A stretch of 64,000 nucleotides of DNA from CAVUAT01 sp963848045 (GTDB lineage: Bacteria; Actinomycetota; Thermoleophilia; Solirubrobacterales; 70-9), in assembly GCA_963848045.1 (NCBI GenBank), contig CAWKCC010000002.1:310001-374000 (forward strand), written 5' to 3'. Position 1 is the first letter of the stretch; each line of letters opens with the position of its first letter. The notes beneath the pieces are model-generated. The model searched no databases and was not told the DNA's origin. It was given only the letters and a program-made list of their open reading frames with translations. This document shows positions 53,673 to 62,149 of the stretch, piece by piece. The position numbers and the translations under genes were made by a program.

Positions 53673-56392
53673 TGGCTGCTACGGCTAGCACCGAAAAGCC
53701 GGTCACCCAGGTCACCGCAGAGAATCCGATCATCAACAAACCCTTCGAGGAACCCCAGCACCACTGGGAGTTCGGCGAGGGCGCGCCGCGCAAGGTCGAG
53801 GGGCGCCGGGAGGCCGGCTACATACCCCCGGCGCCGAAGGGTGAAACGCAGCTCCGCGTAGCCGACGAGCTGGTCCGTCTCGACCACGTCAATCGGATCC
53901 GCGCGCGGGTTCGCGATTGGCGAGAGCGCGACTATGACGGAGCGTCCCAGATCACCAACGCGCTCTTTCGCCATTGGTTCGACCCCGAGCGCGAGCGCCG
54001 ACTCTTCTTCGCTCAGCGCGAAGCAATCGAGACGATCGCTTTCCTCACCGAAGCGCCCGGCTCCCTGACCGAAGGCGTACGCGAGATCCCGAAAGCGCCT
54101 GAGCCATACGAGAGATGGGCGGTCAAACTGGCGACTGGCGGCGGCAAGACACTTGTGATGGCGATGACGATCGCGTGGTCTGGCCTGAACAAGGTGGCAA
54201 GCAAGCAGGACCGCCGGTTCGCCGACGCGTTTCTGGTTGTGTGCCCCAACCTGACGGTGAAGGAGCGGCTGCTGGGCGAGGACGGCGTAGATCCCGCCCA
54301 TCCGGACAGCGCCTTCGAGGGCTTCGGGTTGATACCCGGCCAGTTCGAGGGGATGCTTGGCCAGCTGAAGGTGGTCGTCACCAACTGGCACGCTCTCGCC
54401 GAGAAGGAGGACTCGAAGTACCGCGTCTTGAAGCGGGGCCGCGAGTCCGACCCCGCCTATTGCCGACGCGTTCTCGGCGAGCTCGGCTCAAAGCGCCGGC
54501 TGATGGTGTTTAACGACGAGGCCCATCACGCATGGCGCCCGCCGCCGGGGTTGAAGGCGAAGGGGGAGGAAAAGAAGGAGCTTGAGGAAGCGACGGTCTG
54601 GGTGTCGGGTCTCGAGCGCATCCACCGCGAACGCGAGATTCTCCGGGCGATTGACTTCTCGGCGACGCCGATGTACCCAGGGGCCGTGGGCGGCGAGAAG
54701 GCTTGGACGCCGTTCGAATGGATCATTTCGGACTTCGGACTCGTTGACGCAATCGAGTCCGGGATCGTGAAGATCCCTCGGATCCCGACGACCGACGACT
54801 CGGGCACAGCGGTCCCGAAGTACCGGAACCTATGGGAGCACGTGAAGAAGGCAGCGCCGAAGCGGGGTGACGACACTGAGGACGACGCCCACCCCATGCA
54901 CGCATACCTTGCGGAGATCGATGGGCCCCTGAAGCAGCTCGCCGGCGAGTGGTTCGAGACGTTCGAGCGCTGGGCGCATACCCGGGCGATCCCGCCGGCC
55001 ATGATCGTCGTCTGCGCGGAGACGAAGATGGCAAGGATCCTTGAACGCCACATTGCCGAGCGCGGGGAGGCGGGGCCGTGGCTACAGAACCGCGACGGCG
55101 AGAATTACACGGTTCGAATCGATTCGGACCTGTTGGACTCGGCTGAGGCGCGACTGGAGGGCGAGTCGGCAAGCGACGCCGCTGAGCGCCTTCGGGAGCT
55201 GGTCTCAACCGTGGGGCGCGAGGGCGAACCCGGCGAGCAGGTGCGCTGTCTGATCTCTGTAGGCATGCTCTCGGAGGGCTGGGACGCCCGCAACGTCACG
55301 CAGATCCTTGGCCTCCGCGCCTTCCAGAGCCAGCTCCTATGCGAGCAGGTCATTGGCCGAGGGCTTCGGCGCTCCGACACCACCGATCTCTCAAATCCCG
55401 AGTACGTGGACGTTTACGGCGTCCCCTTCCAGCTGCTGCCCTTCGCGAAGGCCGGGACCGACACCCCAATTGAGCCCCCGAAGACAACCCGCGTCCACAG
55501 CCTCCGCGAGCGAAAGGACCTGCGCCTCGAGTTCCCTCGTGTCGAGCAGATCATCCACGACTTCGGGGAGGACGTGACGGTAGACCTGGACTCGATCGAG
55601 CCGATCCTCATCTCGCCAGAGAACGACCCGACAGCCACCTGGGTCGAGTTTGAGGTCGGCGAGGCCCACTCGGGCATCGGTGGAGAAACACAGGACAGAT
55701 CCCGGGCCTATGAGGACTTCCGGGAGCAACGCCTCGTGTTTCGCGTTGCCGCCGACATCGTTGAATCGGCAGGCAAACGTCACCTGTTCGCGCACATCGC
55801 TCGCCTTGTGCGCGACGTGGTGGGCGAGAAGATCGAATTCGCGGAAGGCGTGGACCGGCGGGAGCTCTGCAACCTGCGCTATGTCCAGGAGATCCGCAAC
55901 CGCACGGTGGCGGCGTTCCGTGCCACCGACCAGGACCGCCTCATCCCGGTGCTCAACGAGTACGAGCCGATCGCTTCAACCGACTGCGATTTCCAGACGG
56001 TGAAGGACTGCTTCGCGACGAACAAATCGCACGTCTCCCATGCCGTTTGTGACTCGAAGCTTGAGCGCGACGCCGCCGGGCTACTTGAAGAGCGCGACGA
56101 GGTCGTCGCCTACGCCAAGAACGATCGCCTTTTCCTCGAGATTCCCTACCGCCACCTCGGGACGACGGGGCGCTACCGGCCGGACTTCATCGTTCGGCTT
56201 ACCAATGGGCTGACCCTTCTGATCGAAACCAAGGGCCGAAAGCGTGAGAAGGACGACGCCAAGATCACGGCAGCCCACCAGTGGGTGGAGGCCGTCAACA
56301 ACTGGGGTGAGCTGGGGCAGTGGCAGTTCGTGGTCGCCCGATCGGTGGCCGCGGCGCGCAGCGCTATCGAGAAGGCTGCCGCTTCATCCTGA
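53672..56392 (+). CDS. Type III-like restriction subunit: SF2 helicase with C-terminal PD-ExK nuclease
   Basis: 906 residues. SF2 helicase motifs: RWAVKLATGGGKTLVMAMTIAW (Walker A near 153), FNDEAHHAW (DEAH), DFSATPM (III), SVGMLSEGWDARNVTQI and VIGRGLRRSD (VI). Near residue 835 the nuclease motif RYRPDFIVRL...LLIETKGRK gives PD-x(n)-ExK. N-terminal INKPFEEPQHHWEF is typical of a distinct Res-like subfamily. It cuts DNA after translocation, using the neighbouring Mod for specificity and self-protection. ATG 53672 overlaps the mod stop; a TTG one codon earlier is also possible. Confidence 0.9.
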   Translation: MAATASTEKPVTQVTAENPIINKPFEEPQHHWEFGEGAPRKVEGRREAGYIPPAPKGETQLRVADELVRLDHVNRIRARVRDWRERDYDGASQITNALFRHWFDPERERRLFFAQREAIETIAFLTEAPGSLTEGVREIPKAPEPYERWAVKLATGGGKTLVMAMTIAWSGLNKVASKQDRRFADAFLVVCPNLTVKERLLGEDGVDPAHPDSAFEGFGLIPGQFEGMLGQLKVVVTNWHALAEKEDSKYRVLKRGRESDPAYCRRVLGELGSKRRLMVFNDEAHHAWRPPPGLKAKGEEKKELEEATVWVSGLERIHREREILRAIDFSATPMYPGAVGGEKAWTPFEWIISDFGLVDAIESGIVKIPRIPTTDDSGTAVPKYRNLWEHVKKAAPKRGDDTEDDAHPMHAYLAEIDGPLKQLAGEWFETFERWAHTRAIPPAMIVVCAETKMARILERHIAERGEAGPWLQNRDGENYTVRIDSDLLDSAEARLEGESASDAAERLRELVSTVGREGEPGEQVRCLISVGMLSEGWDARNVTQILGLRAFQSQLLCEQVIGRGLRRSDTTDLSNPEYVDVYGVPFQLLPFAKAGTDTPIEPPKTTRVHSLRERKDLRLEFPRVEQIIHDFGEDVTVDLDSIEPILISPENDPTATWVEFEVGEAHSGIGGETQDRSRAYEDFREQRLVFRVAADIVESAGKRHLFAHIARLVRDVVGEKIEFAEGVDRRELCNLRYVQEIRNRTVAAFRATDQDRLIPVLNEYEPIASTDCDFQTVKDCFATNKSHVSHAVCDSKLERDAAGLLEERDEVVAYAKNDRLFLEIPYRHLGTTGRYRPDFIVRLTNGLTLLIETKGRKREKDDAKITAAHQWVEAVNNWGELGQWQFVVARSVAAARSAIEKAAASS

Positions 56393-56513
56393 GTTCAGCG
56401 CCTTGCGCCAGACGCAACTGGTAGCCCGTTCTTCGAGAGGCCCAGATGCTGGGCGGCCATATTCAGTGAAAGGCCATGTTCGGGCTAAGATTGAAAATGC
56501 TAAAAGGCTGAAA

Positions 56514-57512
56514 ATGGTGCCCCTCAAGATAAGGCCTCCTGTTCCACCCTCAGCGCTCCGCGTGCTGCGGGACGTGCCCAATATCGACGCCGTGATTGTC
56601 GATGAAGCTGGGCGCCCGACAGTCGCGGTCGAGTTCAAATCGCAGGTGGCCGCGCCCGACGCTCGGATGCTTGCCGCACGCTTCGAGTCGTCCCGGCCCC
56701 CCATCGTCGTGGTTGCTAACGAGACCACTGAGCCCGCGAGGGCAATCCTCCAAGAGGCCGGTATTGGTGTCGTTGATGGTGTCGGCAATGCCCATCTGGA
56801 GCTCCCGGGCCTGGCAATCCACGTTGAGAAGCCGACCCGTCGGGCGCGGGCCAGACCTGCGGGGATGCGAATCTCGGGCAAGACCGCAGTCGTCGTTCAG
56901 GCCTTGCTGCGCGAGCCAGAGCGCGACTGGAAACTCACGGATCTGGCCAAACGGGCGGAGGTCTCGGTGGGCACCGCGCACCGGGTCGTCCGGAATCTGG
57001 AGGACCGGGAGCTTTTGGTCGGAGAGGGAAGGGGTCCCAAGCGCCGCCGGCGCGTCCACGACGCCGGGGCGCTGCTCGACCTTCTTGCCGAGGAGCTCCG
57101 AGATCGCGGCTCCCGGTCTTTCATGGCCTACCGGTTCGAGCAGGTAGAACAGCGTCTGCCCAGCGCGGTCGGCCGGGAGCTTGTCCGGCAGGACATTGGA
57201 TACGCGATCTCCGGCGTAGCCGCGGCGAACATTCTCGCCCCATTCCTAACCACTGTGCCCCTGGTCGCCATCTGGATATCGGCCGAGGTTCCCCTCGCGA
57301 GTGCAGCGGAGGCGATCAGTGGGGAGGCGACGGAGCGCGGCGCAAACCTGGCGTTGATGCAGCTGGACGACGACACTCCGTTGGCTTTCTCCAGCAAGCG
57401 CGATCACCTGTGGCTTGCCAATTCCTTCCGGATCTATGTCGATGCTATGCGCGACCCGCAGCGGGGTGCCGAGCAAGCGGAGCACTTCCGCCGGGAGGTG
57501 ATCGGGTTCTGA
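56514..57512 (+). CDS. AbiEi-like antitoxin/transcriptional regulator
   Basis: 332 residues. An N-terminal alpha/beta part (about 15-105) reads like a small nuclease-fold relic (AVIVDEAGRPTVAVEFKSQ, VVVANETTEPAR). A winged HTH follows (about 120-180, LLREPERDWKLTDLAKRAEVSVGTAHRVVRNLEDRELL), then a C-terminal domain as in AbiEi antitoxins. AbiEi represses the operon and counters AbiEii. It starts 121 bp after the Res gene; ATG 56514 follows AAAAGG, and GTG 56466 is an alternative. Confidence 0.72.
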   Translation: MVPLKIRPPVPPSALRVLRDVPNIDAVIVDEAGRPTVAVEFKSQVAAPDARMLAARFESSRPPIVVVANETTEPARAILQEAGIGVVDGVGNAHLELPGLAIHVEKPTRRARARPAGMRISGKTAVVVQALLREPERDWKLTDLAKRAEVSVGTAHRVVRNLEDRELLVGEGRGPKRRRRVHDAGALLDLLAEELRDRGSRSFMAYRFEQVEQRLPSAVGRELVRQDIGYAISGVAAANILAPFLTTVPLVAIWISAEVPLASAAEAISGEATERGANLALMQLDDDTPLAFSSKRDHLWLANSFRIYVDAMRDPQRGAEQAEHFRREVIGF

Positions 57513-58363
57513 AGCCGCGCCACGCCGACGACTACGACGCTGCAATCACGGAGCGTTGCGAGCGCGTTCTAGTCACAGTCCTTGGCGACATTGGCCCGTG
57601 GAGCGATCGCCTCATTCTTGCTGGCGGTCTGGTCCCCCGCTATCTGATCGGAAAGCTGCCGGAGGGAGCGCGGCCACACGTCGGGAGCACAGACGTCGAC
57701 CTAATCCTGAGTCTTGCGATGCCCGACAGCGAGGAGGCATACCGCACCCTCGAGAGAAACCTTCGTGATTCCGATTTCGCTCCGGGCGACAGCAGCTTTC
57801 AGTGGCGCCGCGAGGTCGAAGGCTTGGACGTGGTGGTGGAGTTTCTCTGCGAGACCGACGAGGTCAAGCGCGGCCGGATCCACCGTCCGAAGGAGGGCCA
57901 CGGCGCAAAGCTCGGAGCTCTGAATGTGGAGGGAGCCGAGCTTGCTGCCCGGGACTTTACGACCGTCCGAGTCGAGGCTGAGCGGCTCGATCAGGGAGGG
58001 ATGTCCCGCGTCGAGGTGCAGGTCGCGAACCTGCTCCCTTACGTGGTGTTGAAAATCCAGTCGTTCCAAGATCGGCACGAGCGTAAAGACGCATACGACC
58101 TCTGCTTCACGATTCGAAACTGGCCGGATGGCCCGGAAGCGGCGGGGCGAGTTGCCGCCTCGAGCCCGATAGCAAGTGAAGAGCTCGTGTCTCGCTCCAT
58201 CGAGCTGCTCGGGGAGCGATTCGAGTCAGACGATCAGGATGGTCCCAGGTCGTATGCAGAGTTCCTGGGGAGCGGCGAGGACGAGCGAGCTCAGCTGCGA
58301 CTTGAGGCCGTAGCGGTCGTCCGGCAGTTCATCGATGGCATGGGACTGCAATCGTCCGCCTGA
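57509..58363 (+). CDS. AbiEii-like nucleotidyltransferase toxin
   Basis: 284 residues. The polymerase-beta-like nucleotidyltransferase core shows ILAGGLVPRYLIGKLP and HVGSTDVDLILSL (GG...DxD), with VLKIQSFQDRHERKDAYDLCF further on, as in AbiEii. There is no ATG/GTG/TTG near the AbiEi end. CTG 57509 overlaps the AbiEi stop as CTGA and is preceded by GGAGGTGATC (57494-57503), a nearly full anti-SD complement, so a CTG start is likely. The toxin transfers nucleotides, probably to tRNA, and is kept in check by AbiEi. Confidence 0.78.
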   Translation: MKPRHADDYDAAITERCERVLVTVLGDIGPWSDRLILAGGLVPRYLIGKLPEGARPHVGSTDVDLILSLAMPDSEEAYRTLERNLRDSDFAPGDSSFQWRREVEGLDVVVEFLCETDEVKRGRIHRPKEGHGAKLGALNVEGAELAARDFTTVRVEAERLDQGGMSRVEVQVANLLPYVVLKIQSFQDRHERKDAYDLCFTIRNWPDGPEAAGRVAASSPIASEELVSRSIELLGERFESDDQDGPRSYAEFLGSGEDERAQLRLEAVAVVRQFIDGMGLQSSA

Positions 58364-58364
58364 T

Positions 58365-58415
58365 CGTTTGGGCACCAGTGCCCAAACGGCTTGTAATCGC
58401 CCGCAAATTGCGGGC
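58365..58415 (+). terminator. Two hairpins after the AbiEii gene
   Basis: CGTTTGGGCA-CCAG-TGCCCAAACG at 58365-58388 starts 2 bp after the stop. GCCCGCAA-A-TTGCGGGC follows at 58399-58415. Neither has a clear U-run, but both are perfect stems and would end or stabilise the transcript at the right end of the element. Confidence 0.6.
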
Positions 58416-58450
58416 ATCTGAGCGGACCTCAGAGCGGCGGCGGCAGATGG

Positions 58451-58552
<102 letters not shown>

Positions 58553-58579
58553 CTCGAGCCTGCCGGCAGGCGGCGGTCT

Positions 58580-59068
58580 CTACTCGGGAACGCGGTCGCC
58601 GACCTCGTTGCCGGTCTCGACGTGGTACTTGAGGCCGGCCGCAAGCTGCTCCATGCCCTTGCGGTACTGGCGGCGCCCGATCACCTTGTCAACCAGCCAG
58701 CCGATCGGCCCACCCTTGAGCTTGTAGCGAGGCCCGACCCTGACCAAGGTGCCGTCGCCGTCCGCCTCGAGGGCGAACTCAACCGAGGCTGTCTTCAGCG
58801 GCAGGTTGCTGTCGGTGATCTCGATTCGGTAGCCATCGCCCTCGCGCCACTCCACGGCTCGCTCTTCGAGGTATCCCACGGCCTTGCCACCCGGGCGTTG
58901 CAGGTCGCAGTGCCGGGTGGCGTCCTCGCCGCCGGGAGCGTCGGATGTCGCGTGTGAGGCCTTGACCCCCGGGTTCCACCTGTGGATCGAGCCGAGGTCG
59001 GAGAGCACGCTCCAGACCTCGTCCTTCGGCGCGGCGATCCTGGTCGTGACCGTGAAATCCGTATCCAT
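58580..59068 (-). CDS. SRPBCC-family protein
   Basis: 162 residues of the START/Bet v1-like fold: FTVTTRIAAPKDEVWSVLSDLGSIHRWNPGVKASHAT at the start, LQRPGGKAVGYLEERAVEWREGDGYRIEI in the middle and a C-terminal helix (YRKGMEQLAAGLKYHVETG). This is the polyketide-cyclase/coenzyme-Q-binding-like group; the ligand is unknown. It is unrelated at the sequence level to the SRPBCC gene at 4 kb apart from the fold. It lies between attR and repeat copy B. Confidence 0.78.
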   Translation of the reverse strand: MDTDFTVTTRIAAPKDEVWSVLSDLGSIHRWNPGVKASHATSDAPGGEDATRHCDLQRPGGKAVGYLEERAVEWREGDGYRIEITDSNLPLKTASVEFALEADGDGTLVRVGPRYKLKGGPIGWLVDKVIGRRQYRKGMEQLAAGLKYHVETGNEVGDRVPE

Positions 59069-59176
59069 CGCTGCTCCTGATTCGTCGGGTTCGGCATTCA
59101 GACCTCAGCGGGCAAGGCGGGGTTCCGTGAGCTCGATCACGCCCGGGCGATCGCCGCCTGATCATTTGCCAGGGGG

Positions 59177-59244
59177 ATCATCCCGCATGGGAATGCGGGA
59201 AACTCGCTCCCTGATGCCCCCTCGGGACCGCCCCTGTCATGCCG
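59177..59244 (+). repeat. 68-bp imperfect repeat, copy B
   Basis: Same length as copy A and 53/68 identical. It ends CCTGTCATGCCG, one base different from the start of the att core, and weak similarity to the core goes on for about 10 bases more. It overlaps the possible start codons of the next gene. Confidence 0.75.
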
Positions 59245-60971
59245 TCGCCCGCTGGGGATCCGGAGTGATCGTGCTGATCGCCGCCGCGGCCCTGGCTGTG
59301 GCGCCGCCCGGTCTCGCCCTCGCCCAGCAGGCGCAGGCCGGTGACGCCGGCGGCGCCGTGGCATCGCGCGCGGGCGACCCCGCGGGCCAGCCGCCCTTCG
59401 ATGGCGGGTTCGTGCCGCCGCTGATCGCGCCGGCAAGCGCCGAGCGCCCGCCGCCGGGGTTCGCCCTCTCGGCCGCCGCCGCGATCGGACTTGCAGACGG
59501 GACGGCCGAGGTTCGCCGAGAGCGCGGGCAGGCGCGGCTGGCCCCGACGGCCGCCACCAGGGGCGACGACCATTGGGAGGTTCGCTACCGCGACGCGGAC
59601 GGCGCGATCCAGGTGCTGGTGGTGGTCGACGATCGCTCGGGCGAGGTGGTCGAGGCTTGGACCGGCAGCCAGATCGAGACCAAGCTGGCCCGCGGCTACG
59701 AGGGCGCGGTCTCCGGCGACGTCAACGAGGCCTGGATCTGGATCCCTCTCTGCCTGCTGTTCATCGCGCCCTTCTTCGACCCGAGGCGGCCGTTCCGGCT
59801 GCTCCACCTCGATCTCCTGATTCTGCTCGGCTTCAGCGTCTCGCTCTTCTTCTTCAACCGGGGTGAGATCGACGTCTCTGTGCCGCTGGTCTATCCCGTG
59901 CTCGGGTACCTGTTCGCGCGCATGGTGATCGCGGGCCGGCGCCCGGGCGAGGGCCGCGGGCCGCTGCTGCCGCTCGCGCGGCGCTCCTGGCTGATCGCGG
60001 GAATCGCCGCGCTCTGCGTCTTCCGCGTCGGCTACGAGGTCACGGAGGGCAAGGTGATCGACGTCGGCCTGGCGGGGGTGATCGGTGCCGACCGGCTGGC
60101 CTCGGGCGAGGACGTCTACGGCGCCGACTTCTCCGAGGGGCTGCCGGCGAGCGGTGACGTGCGCGGCGACGTCTACGGCCCGGTCAACTACCTGGCCTAC
60201 GTCCCGGCCGAGCAGGCCTTTCCGTGGAGCGGAGAGTGGGACGACGTGCCGGCGGCCCGCGCTGCTGCGCTCGGCTTCGACCTGCTCTGCGCCCTGGCGC
60301 TGTTCGCGCTGGGGCGGAGGCTGCGCGACGGGGCGGAGGGCACGACGCTGGGTGTGGCGCTGGCCTTCGCCTGGCTCGCCTACCCGTTCTCGATGTACAC
60401 CCTCGGGTCGAGCTTCAACGACTCGCTCGTAGCCGCGACGGTGCTCGCCTGCCTGCTGGTCATCTCCTCGCCTCCAGCACGGGGGGCGCTGGCCGCGCTC
60501 TCCGGGCTGACCAAGTTCGGGACCCTGGCGCTCGCCCCGCTGCTCGCTGCCGGTACCGGTGACCGGCGCCCCCGCACGCTCGCCCTGTTCGCGCTCGCCT
60601 TCGTGGCGGCGGCGACCCTGGTCACGCTCCCGCTGCTGCCCGACGGCGGCCTTCGGGAGCTGTATGACCGCTCGCTCGGCTACCAGGCCTCCAGGGGCTC
60701 GCCCTTCAGCATCTGGAGCCTCGAGCCCTCGCTCGAGCCGCTTCAGACCGCCTCCAAGGTCTTCGCCGTGTGCTTCGCCGCCGCGCTCTTCTTCGTGCCC
60801 CGCGAGCGCAGCATCCCCCAGGTCGCGGCTCTCGCCGCGGCGGCCCTGATCGCCGTCCAGGTGGCGGCGACACACTGGTTCTATCCCTACGCGGTCTGGT
60901 TCGCCCCGCTTGCGCTCGTAGCCCTGTTCGCCGCGCACCGGGTCACCGGGCCGATGGCCGGGGAGCGATGA
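59187..60971 (+). CDS. Polytopic membrane protein, probable glycosyltransferase (GT-C/GT87-like)
   Basis: 594 residues. A signal-like helix (about 38-55, SGVIVLIAAAALAVAPPGLALA) is followed by an extracytoplasmic region of 130 residues containing HWEVRYRDADGAIQVLVVVDDRSGEVVEAW, a PepSY-like pattern, then about nine membrane helices from residue 190. The loop with GADRLASGEDVYGADFSEGLP and DVYGPVNYLAYVPAEQAFP is typical of DUF2029/GT87 mannosyltransferase-like proteins (DVYGPxxY). The start is uncertain: ATG 59187 or 59214; the former lies inside a repeated hairpin. Confidence 0.65.
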   Translation: MGMRETRSLMPPRDRPCHAVARWGSGVIVLIAAAALAVAPPGLALAQQAQAGDAGGAVASRAGDPAGQPPFDGGFVPPLIAPASAERPPPGFALSAAAAIGLADGTAEVRRERGQARLAPTAATRGDDHWEVRYRDADGAIQVLVVVDDRSGEVVEAWTGSQIETKLARGYEGAVSGDVNEAWIWIPLCLLFIAPFFDPRRPFRLLHLDLLILLGFSVSLFFFNRGEIDVSVPLVYPVLGYLFARMVIAGRRPGEGRGPLLPLARRSWLIAGIAALCVFRVGYEVTEGKVIDVGLAGVIGADRLASGEDVYGADFSEGLPASGDVRGDVYGPVNYLAYVPAEQAFPWSGEWDDVPAARAAALGFDLLCALALFALGRRLRDGAEGTTLGVALAFAWLAYPFSMYTLGSSFNDSLVAATVLACLLVISSPPARGALAALSGLTKFGTLALAPLLAAGTGDRRPRTLALFALAFVAAATLVTLPLLPDGGLRELYDRSLGYQASRGSPFSIWSLEPSLEPLQTASKVFAVCFAAALFFVPRERSIPQVAALAAAALIAVQVAATHWFYPYAVWFAPLALVALFAAHRVTGPMAGER

Positions 60972-60978
60972 GCCGCTC

Positions 60979-61440
60979 CTACAGCGGTCCGCCGGCGACG
61001 CTGGGGGCCGAGGGATCCTCGCCCTCGTCGCCGATCGGGACGCGGGCGAGGTACTCCTCGCCGGCCAGAGGGTCGTCCTTGGCGCGCTCGACCACGGCGA
61101 GCAGGTCGTTCATCGAGGCGACCTCCTCGACCTGCTCCTTGATGAACCACTGCAGGAACTGCTCGCCCTGGAAGTAGCCGCTCTCGCGCGCGATCTTGAA
61201 CAGCGCGTCGATCTCGGCGCCCACCTGCTTCTCCTGCTCGAGCGCCATCGCCACAGGCGCGACGATGTCCTCGAAGTCCGTTCTCGGTGCCTCCACGCCC
61301 GGGATGACCGCCTGCTCGTCTGTGTCGAGCAGGAACTGAACCATCATCATCGCGTGGTTGCGCTCTTCCAGCGCCTGCTTGTAGAAGAAGCCGGCCAGCT
61401 GGGGCAGGGTCTCGCCGTCGTAGTAGACGGCTGCGGCCAT
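60979..61440 (-). CDS. Ferritin (BfrB-like), 5' end missing
   Basis: 153 residues of a bacterial ferritin related to actinobacterial BfrB: AVYYDGETLPQLAGFFYKQALEERNHAMMMVQFLLDTDEQ, then the second pair of helices with GEQFLQWFIKEQVEEVASM, which contain the ferroxidase-site Glu/His residues. About 30 N-terminal residues, with the first helix and the first ferroxidase Glu, are missing. Homology stops at 61440, where the base composition changes. The ATG at 61440 is therefore probably not the true start but lies at the break. Confidence 0.85.
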   Translation of the reverse strand: MAAAVYYDGETLPQLAGFFYKQALEERNHAMMMVQFLLDTDEQAVIPGVEAPRTDFEDIVAPVAMALEQEKQVGAEIDALFKIARESGYFQGEQFLQWFIKEQVEEVASMNDLLAVVERAKDDPLAGEEYLARVPIGDEGEDPSAPSVAGGPL

Positions 61441-61446
61441 CCTTGC
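61437..61446. other. Probable chimeric junction (approximate)
   Basis: Left of about 61440 the DNA is very high-GC actinobacterial and codes for ferritin up to an internal residue. Right of it the DNA is mixed to AT-rich, with A/T runs (61,670-61,720), a sigma-54 promoter, a GEMM riboswitch and a Flp pilin. The ferritin reading frame is broken here. An assembly chimera is the simplest explanation; a recombination or transfer endpoint is the alternative. Confidence 0.65.
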
Positions 61447-61729
61447 AGGGCTGGAATCACAGGGGCTACGGGGTCTTTGGGCCAGCCCTTGGTGGAAAGG
61501 AGAGCTCCGACAAATTCAAGTCGGCTCTTTTCAACCTGAAGATAGGCGAGACACTCGAGTGGCACATCCACCACCGAGTCACCGTTACAATAATGCCGAT
61601 CTCGTTACATTTGTACCGCTCGGAAGGATTCCGAGGACTCGTGCTAACCTCTCATGCCGCCAGATTTCATAATTTTAAAACTTTAAAAGACAAAGAGTTA
61701 CAGCTCTTTTCAGATTCTTTTCATGCAAT
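61441..61729. other. Gene-poor stretch after the junction
   Basis: Open frames exist on both strands (plus 61443-61760, minus to 61574) but neither gives a recognisable protein or has a ribosome site. An AAAGAG-TTACAG-CTCTTT hairpin with T-run (about 61692-61711) may be a terminator of something upstream in the original genome. Confidence 0.4.
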
Positions 61730-61745
61730 TGGCACGCTTATTGCG
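61730..61745 (+). promoter_or_regulatory. Sigma-54 (RpoN) promoter
   Basis: TGGCACG-CTTA-TTGCG fits the -24/-12 consensus (TGGCACG-N4-TTGCW) except for the last base, with GG and GC at the right distance. The transcript would start near 61756 and run into the riboswitch. Sigma-54 needs an enhancer-binding activator; none is in the window. RpoN is uncommon in actinobacteria. Confidence 0.75.
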
Positions 61746-61778
61746 ATCATGGGGGCATGATAACGATTTGGAACTCAC

Positions 61779-61902
61779 CCGAAATCACGAAAGGGCAACC
61801 GGGAACGAAAGGCCCGGACGCAAAGCTGAGACCTACGTTGTTCTCCAATAAGGTCGATCAGTTGCCGAAGGATCCGGTGAAACCAGCTCAGGAGGTTTCA
61901 TC
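61779..61902 (+). ncRNA. c-di-GMP-I (GEMM) riboswitch with SD-masking hairpin
   Basis: CACGAAAGGGCAA (61786-61798), a P2 stem CCGGG/CCCGG capped by a GAAA-containing loop, then GGACGCAAAGC (61815-61825) and, after ACCT...AGGT, GTTGCCGA. These are the conserved blocks of the GEMM-I aptamer, including the GNRA loop and the GACGCAAAG strand. Downstream, GGTGAAACC (61876-61884) pairs with GGTTTCATC (61894-61902) and hides the 3' part of the AGGAGG site and the bases up to the ATG, so control is probably translational. Confidence 0.82.
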
Positions 61903-62127
61903 ATGCGGCAACTAATGTTTATCACCATTATGGGCACGATCTTGAGCCCTCTAGCCATGCTGCAAAGCGATGATCCGTTCCGAAAGATGGGCCGGATGCC
62001 CGCTTCGGTCGAAAAAGTCGAGGCCGTACAAATTGTCACCCAGCAGACGAGACGACTCTACGGTCGGGTAGAAAACACAATTGGGCAGCGGATTGACGAA
62101 TTGGCCGACTATTACCTCGGTCAGTGA
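61903..62127 (+). CDS. Small exported protein under riboswitch control
   Basis: 74 residues. RQLMFITIMGTILSPLAML is a signal-like hydrophobic N-terminus; the remainder is polar and helical (EKVEAVQIVTQQTRRLYGRVENTIGQRIDELADYYLGQ). No family recognised. AGGAGG with 7-nt spacing precedes the ATG, directly behind the c-di-GMP riboswitch. With the following genes it probably forms an operon connected to Flp pilus formation. Confidence 0.7.
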   Translation: MRQLMFITIMGTILSPLAMLQSDDPFRKMGRMPASVEKVEAVQIVTQQTRRLYGRVENTIGQRIDELADYYLGQ

Positions 62128-62149
62128 TAGACCCTTACGGAGAAGAATC

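Noticed and set aside
59178..60938. 586-codon minus-strand open frame opposite the membrane glycosyltransferase gene
   Set aside because: Composition is Arg/Gly/Glu/Gln-rich without domains, while the plus strand has clear membrane helices and a DVYGP motif.
61443..61760. 105-codon plus-strand open frame after the junction
   Set aside because: TTG start without ribosome site, no recognisable domain, and it runs through the AT-rich leader and the sigma-54 promoter.
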